A stretch of DNA of 64,000 nucleotides from an uncultured Granulosicoccus sp. (GTDB lineage: Bacteria > Pseudomonadota > Gammaproteobacteria > Granulosicoccales > Granulosicoccaceae), in the NCBI GenBank assembly GCA_947492525.1, contig CANLNQ010000011.1, forward strand, positions 152,461 through 216,460, read 5' to 3'. The position numbers were made by a program, and so were the translations under genes. The notes under the pieces are model-generated. The model worked only from the letters and a program-made list of their open reading frames with translations, was not told the DNA's origin and searched no databases. Shown here in pieces: positions 46,866-54,904 of this stretch. Each line of letters opens with the position of its first letter. Within the stretch, counting starts at the first letter, position 1.

Positions 46866-48302
46866 TCACGACTTCTCTTGATCGGAGATCCTGCCCGAAG
46901 GATTGGTGAATTGATCATTGAGCGTCTGGACGAATTCGGACGCATGTTCGATAACCTCGTCAATCGTCTTTCTGGACCTGCCATTCCACCCAACCGGATC
47001 CTTGCTGAACACCGAACGGAAGAAGCGTGTGTTGAACTTGAATGCCTTTGTATAGGGTTCATCCGGTGTGCCTTTCAGGCGTGATGCCATGAATTTGGTC
47101 ACCAGCTTGCGCACGAAAAAATGGGCGATCAGAAATACCATGAATACTCCGAGCACGGTGCTCAGCATGGCAATCGGATCGGTGAACAGACCAAGGATGG
47201 CCCCCATCAACGAGCCCAATGTGCCCATCATCATCGCCCCACCAAACAGCGCCAGGGCTGCAAGACCGAAAATCAGCGCATCAAGACGCAGTACACGTCG
47301 CGCCCAGGTCGCCTTCAATCGCACGATCGCAGGAATCGCCTGATCGCGGATGTTGTAGGCCTGCTTTTCCATGGCGCCAACAATTCGATAGGCCCGCTCG
47401 ACTTCCACCTGCCGAATACGATCCTCGATCTCCGCCATGTCCGAGTCGCGCTTCTCCTCGAAACGACGTCGGCGTGCCTCGTCATCGATCGGAATGGAGA
47501 CCTCCTTGTTGTAGATGGTGTAGAACCTGCCAGCCGTCAGCCCCTTCTGCGACAAGGCTCGTTGCCAGGCGCCGACAATCTCTTCGGTATTGTCCTCTCT
47601 GGCTGCAGTATCTATCTGGTTCAGGATGAACAGAAACTTGCTGCTGTCATTGCGTGCAATGGTATTTTCGACAAGATGCGTCAAGGTATCCTGCATGGCG
47701 CCCGGCTCCGGATGGCGAGCATCGAAGAAAACCAGCACAAGATCCGAGATCTCCATGATGTGATTGGTGAGCTTCAGCGTCGAGGTGCGCTGGGCATCGG
47801 CATCAAAGCCCGGAGAATCAATCAGAATCTTGCCTCTCACCACCTCGGAGTCAGTGACCTTGAGCTGTAGATAGGCATCAATTCGACGCCCCTCACCTTC
47901 GGTCACTTTTTCGATTTCATCACTGATGCGGTAGAACGGGAAGCGCATGTCGGCATCCAGCGCCAGCCCCGGCAGCACCCTGCCGGCATTCTCTTCGCCG
48001 TAGCAGACGACCGTGAACTTGTCGTCAACCGCCTGGTTGCCGGTCTTCTGCAACTTCTGACCCAGATAGCTGTTGATGAAGGATGACTTTCCGGCGGAAA
48101 AGACCCCCAATATGGAAACCAGTGGCCACCAGGATATCTGCATGGCGTATGAGTCATCGGTATCGATGAGGCCTGTCTTGTAACCAATCGAGTCGAGTTT
48201 TCGAAAGCCGGTTATGGCGTCTATCAAAACCGGATTCTCGAGTTCAAGATGAGTTTTGAGGCTGTCGAAACGTTTGACAATAGAGTTGTCGGGTCGGACC
48301 AT
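46866..48302 (-). CDS. Dynamin-like membrane GTPase
   Basis: 478 residues. P-loop GVFSAGKSSFINSYLG at 66-81, a switch region with VDDKFTVVCYG, G3 motif LIDSPGFDAD, and G4-like LFILNQIDTA. A helical region (about 250-335, rich in Arg/Glu) precedes two adjacent hydrophobic segments at about 345-372 and 383-407, so it is anchored in the inner membrane by a hairpin. This is a dynamin/EHD-type large GTPase, a family that remodels or repairs membranes; the specific role is not known. Single gene, with no paired second dynamin nearby. Confidence 0.85.
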   Translation of the reverse strand: MVRPDNSIVKRFDSLKTHLELENPVLIDAITGFRKLDSIGYKTGLIDTDDSYAMQISWWPLVSILGVFSAGKSSFINSYLGQKLQKTGNQAVDDKFTVVCYGEENAGRVLPGLALDADMRFPFYRISDEIEKVTEGEGRRIDAYLQLKVTDSEVVRGKILIDSPGFDADAQRTSTLKLTNHIMEISDLVLVFFDARHPEPGAMQDTLTHLVENTIARNDSSKFLFILNQIDTAAREDNTEEIVGAWQRALSQKGLTAGRFYTIYNKEVSIPIDDEARRRRFEEKRDSDMAEIEDRIRQVEVERAYRIVGAMEKQAYNIRDQAIPAIVRLKATWARRVLRLDALIFGLAALALFGGAMMMGTLGSLMGAILGLFTDPIAMLSTVLGVFMVFLIAHFFVRKLVTKFMASRLKGTPDEPYTKAFKFNTRFFRSVFSKDPVGWNGRSRKTIDEVIEHASEFVQTLNDQFTNPSGRISDQEKS

Positions 48303-48530
48303 CAGATTTCAGGGCTCCGGAACATGAGATATCGGTGTGCACACCATATGAACAAGTGACAGCTGTTCAACAGCTACTCCAGACCCATCTATCGGGAATG
48401 AACGATTTTTCGTCAGTACTTGCGGGTGATCATTGCGTTGATTCTATCAGGCACAACCACTTGTTCGACCTATGACTTATGCTTATAAGTGTATTGAACG
48501 CTCAGCATTCACTCAAAAGGAGATCAAACC

Positions 48531-48977
48531 ATGTGGTTCATAGTCCTGCTCGTACTCGCCGTTGCTGCCGTACTGATCATCAAAGCCGTGAAGGCGCACT
48601 CGGAGCGGCAAGCCAGCGCTGCTGACGAACCAGCCCTCACATCCGGGATACAGGGCTCACTGAGAAGAAGCGGCGCTACTGACCCAACCGATTCGACGCC
48701 AGTTACCGACGAGTCTTTACCCGCAGCGACGGCAGTGGCGAGCACACCTGCGGATCCCGATAGCCCCATGCCCGATTCTTCGTCTACACTCAATGACATT
48801 CGAGAGATGATCAAGACTCTCAACCTGACCGACAGCGATTCTCCGCGATTGGGGATAAGCCGCGATGAATTCAACGCCCTCAGAAATCGTGAGAACGCGG
48901 ATCCATCGACCCTACCCCTGCCAGACTCGACTTCTCAGGCAGATATTGCAGAGCGACTACGAAGAATGTTGAATTGA
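48531..48977 (+). CDS. Small bitopic membrane protein paired with rhomboid protease
   Basis: 148 residues, opening with one membrane helix (MWFIVLLVLAVAAVLIIKAV) and a basic flank (KAHSERQ), then a Ser/Thr/Asp/Pro-rich disordered part to about 85 and two short helices (TLNDIREMIKTLNLTDSDSP and QADIAERLRRMLN). A strong AAAAGGAG ribosome site precedes the ATG. I recognise no family. The rhomboid gene starts 5 bp after its stop, so a substrate or partner relation is a reasonable guess only. Confidence 0.7.
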   Translation: MWFIVLLVLAVAAVLIIKAVKAHSERQASAADEPALTSGIQGSLRRSGATDPTDSTPVTDESLPAATAVASTPADPDSPMPDSSSTLNDIREMIKTLNLTDSDSPRLGISRDEFNALRNRENADPSTLPLPDSTSQADIAERLRRMLN

Positions 48978-48981
48978 ACCA

Positions 48982-49581
48982 ATGAACGGCCTGATTGACT
49001 CGCGAAACATACATTCCATCAAACGGGATCTCCTGGGGGTATGTATCTTCATCGCAATCATCTGGGTCGTATTCGTTCTTGACCGCTTCCTCCCATTGGA
49101 AAATCTGGGGCTGGTTCCGCGAACCCTGCGTGGACTCACCGGTATCGTGGCAATGCCGTTTCTGCATGGCGACTTCAAGCATTTACTGGGCAATACCATC
49201 CCATTGGCGGTTACCATGCTGCTGATGGCAGGTTCGCGGGCCAACAGTGGTGCCATCGTCGCCATCATTGCACTGCTTTGCGGGGTCGGCCTGTGGATCT
49301 TCGGCAGAACCGCGCTGCATATCGGTGCCAGCGGTGTCGTGTTCGGCCTGATCACCTTTCATGTATTCGCCGGTATCTTCGAGAAGCGCCTGCAGTCAGT
49401 ACTGATTTCCGTGGTGGTAGGTCTGCTGTATGCATCCACGCTGGTACAGGGCGTGGTCCCCTTTCAGACGGGTGTGTCCTGGGAAGGCCACCTGATCGGC
49501 GCATTGTCGGGCGCCCTGGTGGCATCGCTGGTTTCCCGCAACCTGAAGAACGCTTCACCTTCGTCGCCCACAGAAGCATGA
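48982..49581 (+). CDS. Rhomboid family intramembrane serine protease
   Basis: 199 residues, about six membrane helices. The HGDFKHLLGNTIPLAV motif (HxxxN in helix 2), the catalytic GASGVVFGL (Ser in helix 4) and the His in VSWEGHLIGALSGA (helix 6) are all present, so the protease looks active. It cleaves single-pass membrane proteins within or near the bilayer. It is translationally close to the small bitopic gene upstream. The C-terminal tail is short and polar. Confidence 0.92.
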   Translation: MNGLIDSRNIHSIKRDLLGVCIFIAIIWVVFVLDRFLPLENLGLVPRTLRGLTGIVAMPFLHGDFKHLLGNTIPLAVTMLLMAGSRANSGAIVAIIALLCGVGLWIFGRTALHIGASGVVFGLITFHVFAGIFEKRLQSVLISVVVGLLYASTLVQGVVPFQTGVSWEGHLIGALSGALVASLVSRNLKNASPSSPTEA

Positions 49582-49620
49582 CGACTCAGTCCGGCTGCAG
49601 CAGACTGGATACTTGTCTGC

Positions 49621-50547
49621 TCAACGCCGATGAGCCTGCCAGATCTTCACGGTAAGCGGGTCCCCTACCAATGAGTCGACCGGCCCTGGTTCAAGTGATG
49701 CCAGAATCATCGCCTGACGAATTTCGCGGTCACTGAATCCCAATCGCTGGTGCTTGTGCTCGCTTCGCAGCCGTTCCTCCTGATGGCTTGCAAAATCAAC
49801 GATGATCAAACGCCCGCCAGGAGCCAGGGTCCGGGCAGCTTCAACGATTACCGCGACCGGCTCGAGACTGTAGTGCAGCACCAGATGCAACGTCGCCAGA
49901 TCGATGGATTGGTCTGCGACGGGCATGTTGTACATGTCGCCCTTGCGAACCTGCAGGTGCTTGAGTTCATCACTCTCAAGCTGGGTTCTGGCTATCGCCA
50001 GCATTTCACTACTCAGATCAATACCGACGCCCTTGTCTACCTGAGCGGCAAACAACTCCAGCATTCGCCCGGTTCCAGTGCCGATATCCAGATAGTTTCC
50101 AACCGGATCCGGTCCGACCAATGCTTTCAGGCGGGCCTCGACATCCGCTTCAGGCACATGCAATGCTCGTATCTTCTTCCACTGACCTGCGTTTTCCTGA
50201 AAATAGATCCGTGCCTGCTCTGCGCGTTTCTGCCTGATCTGTTCCAGTCGAGCGAGATCCCGATTCAGCTCGGTATCGTCCTTGGGGAGCAAGTCAATGA
50301 GCGTGCGTGCCAGATGAGCTGACTCACCGTCTTCGGCAATCCGGTAGAACATCAGGGAGCCTTCTCTGAAGCGGGCGAGCAATCCGGCCTCTACCATCAG
50401 CTTCAGATGCCTGGACACTCGTGGTTGGCTCTGTCCCAGTATGTGGGTCAACTCGGTCACACTGAGCTCCCCATGTGCGCACAGCGCGAGCAATCTCAGG
50501 CGTGTCGGTTCTCCTGCAGCGCGCAAGCCTGCCAGCAACTCTTCCAT
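49621..50547 (-). CDS. ArsR-family regulator fused to a SAM methyltransferase
   Basis: 308 residues. Residues 1-90 are an ArsR winged helix (LRAAGEPTRLRLLALCAHGE, ILGQSQPRVSRHLKLMVEAG) without the metal-binding Cys of true arsenic sensors. About 130-308 are a class I methyltransferase: LDIGTGTGRMLELFA (motif I), VGIDLSSEMLAIART, LATLHLVLHYSLEP and LAPGGRLIIVDFA. Such fusions occur in many proteobacteria, often near methionine-cycle genes; none is beside it here. Regulator and enzyme functions are both inferred; the ligand is unknown. Confidence 0.9.
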   Translation of the reverse strand: MEELLAGLRAAGEPTRLRLLALCAHGELSVTELTHILGQSQPRVSRHLKLMVEAGLLARFREGSLMFYRIAEDGESAHLARTLIDLLPKDDTELNRDLARLEQIRQKRAEQARIYFQENAGQWKKIRALHVPEADVEARLKALVGPDPVGNYLDIGTGTGRMLELFAAQVDKGVGIDLSSEMLAIARTQLESDELKHLQVRKGDMYNMPVADQSIDLATLHLVLHYSLEPVAVIVEAARTLAPGGRLIIVDFASHQEERLRSEHKHQRLGFSDREIRQAMILASLEPGPVDSLVGDPLTVKIWQAHRR

Positions 50548-50607
50548 ACACGTATAAACATATGTGGATATTAGCGGGCAGTATGCACCAGAGCGAGCGA
50601 TACAGGG

Positions 50608-51285
50608 TCAATCACTGCGATTCCACTTGCGCAGATAGCGTATGGCAGAGGGTACGGTAAACAGCAATGCGGCACCAAACGCCATCACGCTCTGTGAAAG
50701 GCTCAACAGCGAAGAACCTCGATTAGCGTTCATGTAGCTGTCTACCAGTACCAGAAGCAACAAGACCAGAGCCGGGAAATAGATACCAGGACCTGGCCGA
50801 GGCTCTACCACCTCTGATTCGTCGTTATCGACATCCATGGTCGTTGTCGACTGCGTCACCGTCGGTGCGGTACTGTTGATCACCAGCTTTCGAGCGACTC
50901 GTAGCGTTTCCAGATCAGGAAATGACTTGCTGGATAACTGCTGAAGTGTACTGTTGGGCCAGATCCTGTAGAACTGCACTTGCTCTTCCTCGGTGTGTCC
51001 CCTGACATCCACGCGAATGACAAAACCCTGTATGCTCCGGCCCGCCAGGCGAGACGCATAGGCACCGGTTTCGATAGCGACTTCCCGCAGTGCCTCGCCA
51101 TCGATGGCATCGACCACATCGATGACAGCGAGTAACTCGGCCGTGTCCGGGTCGACGATGACAAAGGACGGCGCTCGCATTCGGTCATTTATCTGGCCTG
51201 CCGAACCCAACAGGTCGAGATCGAGAACAATGGATGCTCTCGGATAATCCGATTGCAGTAGAAAGCTGTAGATGAGATCGTCCAA
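50608..51285 (-). CDS. Membrane protein with a nuclease-fold-like N-terminal domain
   Basis: 225 residues. The N-terminal about 130 residues show the strand pattern of PD-(D/E)XK proteins: APSFVIVDPDTAELLAVIDV, then AIETGAYASRLAGRSIQGFVI, but the catalytic Lys is replaced (IDVVD in place of (D/E)xK), so a degenerate, non-cutting fold is more likely. A Thr/Asp-rich linker (about 140-165) leads to two membrane helices (FPALVLLLLVLVDSY and SVMAFGAALLFTVP). Function unknown. Upstream of the ArsR fusion on the same strand. Confidence 0.65.
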   Translation of the reverse strand: MDDLIYSFLLQSDYPRASIVLDLDLLGSAGQINDRMRAPSFVIVDPDTAELLAVIDVVDAIDGEALREVAIETGAYASRLAGRSIQGFVIRVDVRGHTEEEQVQFYRIWPNSTLQQLSSKSFPDLETLRVARKLVINSTAPTVTQSTTTMDVDNDESEVVEPRPGPGIYFPALVLLLLVLVDSYMNANRGSSLLSLSQSVMAFGAALLFTVPSAIRYLRKWNRSD

Positions 51286-51864
51286 GATTACGCCGCCACA
51301 CTTGTTGTTGTCGTGTGCCGAGCAGATTACTCAGCAGCACCTATAACGTCAATATCTTGTCAGATAACGTGAAGTAACACACAAGACATTGACACTGAAA
51401 ATCAATGATAGCAGTGCGCCGATCTCATTGCCGCTATCTGGTTCCCAACAACGCTCGACTTTCTCCGGAGTCGATTGGCAGCCTGCTGCGCAGCGGCTCT
51501 CGACTCTCAGCGCATCGCCTGCATCCGTTTGCGCAGTGCCCCTATCGACACAGCCAGACTGCGATTCGCTAGAATGCCATGCCATGGGGTGGGTCTTCTC
51601 GCCGCCTTCCAACAAGACCTTTGCTGCACCTCTCGGAGCGCTGGACAGTCATCCGGTTTCTGCACCATGAAGGCTGGACATCGGGTAGTGACGAAAACGA
51701 GTCCGGATCGGCGATTCAATGTGAAAGATGATGTACATCAAACCAAACGCCTCTGAACATGGTTAGATAGCGCCGAGGTAACCTTATTTCACAGGCCCGG
51801 TAGACACAGGCTGCACAAGGCACAATGCTGATGCGGGTTGTCGGCACAAAACGAACGGAATGCC
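51286..51864. other. 579-bp region upstream of the acidic repeat protein
   Basis: Short overlapping frames on both strands (60-93 codons) lack ribosome sites and recognisable domains, and I do not call a gene here. The right third holds the FNR-type box at 51728-51741 and a -10-like element. Confidence 0.55.
51728..51741 (+). promoter_or_regulatory. Near-consensus FNR/Anr box before the acidic repeat gene
   Basis: ATGATGTACATCAA matches TTGAT-N4-ATCAA at nine of ten fixed positions and contains the perfect palindrome TGATGTACATCA. A TTAGAT element at 51763-51768 lies 30 bases from the box centre, i.e. class II spacing with a start near 51776 and a leader of about 90 bases. The same type of site, perfect, drives nap at 26597. 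Confidence 0.55.
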
Positions 51865-54729
51865 ATGGCTAACAACAAAGAACCTGATTCGCCTCCGACG
51901 TCCGGAGCGCAAAAGTCGTCCGAAGTAGAAAAGGCAACGACGGAAAACTCTGTCAATGCAACTCACGCCACGCAGGCCGTCGGTAATTTCGGCGGATCTG
52001 GTGGTAATTCTGGTAATAATGGAGGTCAGTCCCCAATGTGGAAAAAAGTAGTCCCGATTGCAGCAGTCCTGATTATCGGCTGGATCGGATTGAATCTTTT
52101 CGGTGGCAAAGACGCTGAAGAACCCGCTGCCGAAGTTGCCGATGCGGCATCAGTCGAAGTTTCCGAGGCAGCTGAAGACACCTCCGAAGTGGCCAGTGAC
52201 ACAACAGCCGAGGCTGGTGATGCCCTGGAAGCAACTACCGAATCCGCCACCGAGTCTGCCAGCGACGCTGCCGACTCTGTCGCCGATACGGCCAGTGATG
52301 CTGCTGCCTCTGCTGGAGAAGTCGCAAGCGATGCGGTCGACGCGGTCGTTGACACTGCCAGTGATGCTGCGGCAGCTACCAAGGAGGCAGTGGGTGATGC
52401 AGTAGATGCAACATCAAGTGTGGCGTCCGATGCTGTCGATTCAGCCTCGGAAGTCGCTGCCGATGCAGGTGACGCGATTGCTGATGCAGGCGATGCGGTT
52501 GCAGATACGGCATCCACAGCCGTCGCTGCTGTTGCTGGTGCTGCTGCGTCAGCTACCGATACAGTCACCGCTGCTGCGTCGGACGCTGTCGATGCCATCA
52601 GCGGATCTGCTGAAGAAGCCGGTGATGATATCGCTGAGACTGCCGATGAAGCGACTGACGCCGTTGCCGAAACTGCTGACGAAGCCACCGACGCGGCTGC
52701 TGATGCGACCGATGCTGCTGCTGATTCCGCTGAAGATGCAACCGATGCGGTAGCTGAAACCGCTGACGAAGCCACAGACGCCGCTGCGGATGCGACCGAT
52801 GCTGCTGCTGACACTGCTGAAGAAGCTGGCGATGCCGTAGCTGAAACCGCTGACGAAGCCACCGACGCCGCTGCAGATGCGACCGATGCTGCTGCTGACT
52901 CTGCTGAAGAAGCGAGCGATGCGGTAGCTGAAACCGCTGACGAAGCCACTGACGCGGCTGCCGATGCAAGCGATGCTGCTGCTGACTCCGCTGAAGAAGC
53001 AACCGACGCGGTAGCTGAAACTGCTGATGAAGCCACCGACGCCGCTGCTGATGCGACCGATGCCGTAGCTGAAACCGCTGACGAAGCCACTGATACCGCT
53101 GCTGATGCGACCGATGCTGCTGCTGACACTGCTGAAGAAGCTGGCGACGCGATGACTGAAACCGCTGACGAAGCCACTGACGCCGCTGCTGATGCAAGCG
53201 ATGCTGCTGCTGACTCCGCTGAAGAAGCAACCGACGCGGTAGCTGAAACCGCTGACGAAGCCACTGACGCGGCTGCTGATGCAAGCGATGCAGCTGCTGA
53301 CTCCGCTGAAGAAGCAACCGACGCGGTAGCTGAAACGGCTGACGAAGCCACTGACGCGGCTGCTGATGCGACCGAAGCTGCTGCTGACACTGCTGAAGAA
53401 GCGACCGATGCGGTAGCTGAAACCGCTGACGAAGCCACTGACGCGGCTGCTGATGCAAGCGATGCTGCTGCTGACACTGCTGAAGAAGCGACCGATGCGG
53501 TAGCTGAAACCGCTGACGAAGCCACTGACGCGGCTGCCGATGCAACCGATGCTGCTGCTGACTCCGCTGAAGAAGCAACCGACGCGGTAGCTGAAACGGC
53601 TGACGAAGCCACCGACGCCGCTGCTGATGCGACCGATGCTGCTGCTGACACTGCTGAAGAAGCGACCGATGCCGTAGCTGAAACCGCTGACGAAGCCGCT
53701 GCTGATGCAAGCGATGCTGCTGCTGACTCCGCTGAAGAAGCAACCGATGCGGTAGCTGAAACCGCTGACGAAGCCACTGACGCCGCTGCTGATGCGACCG
53801 ATGCTGCTGCTGACGCCACTGAAGAAGCGACTGATGCTGTAGCAGAGACTACTGACGAAGCCGCAGACGCGTCCGCCGATGCAAGCGATGCTGCTGCTGA
53901 CGCCACTGAAGAAGCGGCCGATGCCGGTAACAATGTCATGGAGAAAGCGGCTGAAATGGCTGGCGATGCCACTGATGCGGTTACCGATGCAGCATCGTCG
54001 GCAGCTGCTGCCGTTGCAGGCGTTGCAGCTACCGCCACTGACGCTGTCGCCGACGTAGCCTCCGATGCAGTTGATGCAATCACTGGCGATAGTGAAGAAG
54101 CTGCCGATTCGGCTGAAGAAGCAGTTGAAGCTGCCGCTGAAGACACCGGCGATGCGGCAGTGGAATCAGCTGAGGAAGCTACTGACGTCGCTACCGACGC
54201 AACGGATGCTGCTGCTGAATCAGTTGAAGAAGCCACCGACGCTGCGGTCGATGCAGGCGATACAGCGGCAGACACAGCCGACGAAGCCTCTGACACTGCG
54301 ACTGACGCGACTGCTGAAGAGACAGACCAGGCAGTGACTGAAGCAGCTAAAGAAGCTTCGGAAAGTGCGGAAGCACCAGCCACAATGACCACTGCAGAAC
54401 GTGGTTCATTCAGCCTGGCGGGCATCAGTCGTAAACTGGGTAGCGTTTTTGGTACAGCGACAACCGTACTTGGCAATGTCGAAGACGAAGAGTCTGCTCA
54501 GAAAGCCCTGCCCCGACTGGAGAGCGCCAGCGAGACGCTGTCAGAAGTGGCAGAGACCTATGCTGATGTACCTGACGCGGCCAAGGTGCCTCTGGGCAAA
54601 GTCATTACCAAGGGTCTTGCACGTCTGAAGCCCATGGCTGACACCACACTGACCAAGGAAGGTGTCGGTTCCGTGCTGACTCCGGTCATCGCGCCCATGC
54701 TGGAAACGCTGGAAGGCATGGTTGACTGA
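51865..54729 (+). CDS. Giant acidic Ala-rich repeat protein with one membrane anchor
   Basis: ATG at 51865 gives 954 residues. A polar, Gly/Asn-rich N-terminus (about 1-57) is followed by one helix (MWKKVVPIAAVLIIGWIGLNLF, about 58-79) with positive inside residues, so roughly 870 residues face the periplasm. They are almost only Ala, Asp, Glu, Thr, Ser and Val. The core is about 15 units of 29 residues (ETADEATDAAADATDAAADT and onward). The last about 115 residues are a different, more ordered domain (SLAGISRKLGSVFGTATTVL, RLESASETLSEVAETYADV). It resembles LEA/apolipoprotein-like amphipathic repeats; the function is unknown. Confidence 0.8.
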   Translation: MANNKEPDSPPTSGAQKSSEVEKATTENSVNATHATQAVGNFGGSGGNSGNNGGQSPMWKKVVPIAAVLIIGWIGLNLFGGKDAEEPAAEVADAASVEVSEAAEDTSEVASDTTAEAGDALEATTESATESASDAADSVADTASDAAASAGEVASDAVDAVVDTASDAAAATKEAVGDAVDATSSVASDAVDSASEVAADAGDAIADAGDAVADTASTAVAAVAGAAASATDTVTAAASDAVDAISGSAEEAGDDIAETADEATDAVAETADEATDAAADATDAAADSAEDATDAVAETADEATDAAADATDAAADTAEEAGDAVAETADEATDAAADATDAAADSAEEASDAVAETADEATDAAADASDAAADSAEEATDAVAETADEATDAAADATDAVAETADEATDTAADATDAAADTAEEAGDAMTETADEATDAAADASDAAADSAEEATDAVAETADEATDAAADASDAAADSAEEATDAVAETADEATDAAADATEAAADTAEEATDAVAETADEATDAAADASDAAADTAEEATDAVAETADEATDAAADATDAAADSAEEATDAVAETADEATDAAADATDAAADTAEEATDAVAETADEAAADASDAAADSAEEATDAVAETADEATDAAADATDAAADATEEATDAVAETTDEAADASADASDAAADATEEAADAGNNVMEKAAEMAGDATDAVTDAASSAAAAVAGVAATATDAVADVASDAVDAITGDSEEAADSAEEAVEAAAEDTGDAAVESAEEATDVATDATDAAAESVEEATDAAVDAGDTAADTADEASDTATDATAEETDQAVTEAAKEASESAEAPATMTTAERGSFSLAGISRKLGSVFGTATTVLGNVEDEESAQKALPRLESASETLSEVAETYADVPDAAKVPLGKVITKGLARLKPMADTTLTKEGVGSVLTPVIAPMLETLEGMVD
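52626..53930 (+). repeat. About 15 tandem 87-bp units in the acidic repeat gene
   Basis: Units recur at 87 bp with two shortened copies (one of 54 bp near 53035 and one of 78 bp near 53683), both in frame. Base differences between units are mostly synonymous or exchange Thr/Ser and Asp/Glu, so selection keeps the residue classes. Two related longer modules (VAAVAGAAASATDTV at about 52520 and AAAVAGVAATATDAV at about 54000) flank the array. Confidence 0.9.
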
Positions 54730-54790
54730 GTCCGGTCTCGATAGCGACAGCTGCCGTCCCGTCGGTCGGCAGCTGTCAAATCGAAGTCAA

Positions 54791-54820
54791 TAAAAAGGCG
54801 CCCTGGAGGCGCCTTTTTTT
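54791..54820. terminator. Strong intrinsic terminator after the acidic repeat gene
   Basis: GGCGCC (54797-54802), loop CTGGA, GGCGCC (54808-54813) and seven T follow the stop by about 65 bp; AAAAA on the left side makes it partly bidirectional for the convergent aminotransferase gene. Confidence 0.92.
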
Positions 54821-54904
54821 GTATCTGTCTCTGACGTTCCCGACTAATGGTCTGCACGCATCAGTCGGGACATCAAGCGACGTATCGGTTCAGGAACGAT
54901 TCGA

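Noticed and set aside
51349..51756. Short frames of 70-93 codons before the acidic repeat gene
   Set aside because: Overlapping on both strands without start signals or recognisable sequence; one runs through the FNR-type box.
52026..54476. 816-codon open frame antisense to the acidic repeat gene (Ala/Ser/Val repeats)
   Set aside because: It is the mirror of the 87-bp repeat and exists only because the repeat has no stops on the other strand. It has no ribosome site, and the sense frame has a membrane helix and an ordered C-terminal domain.
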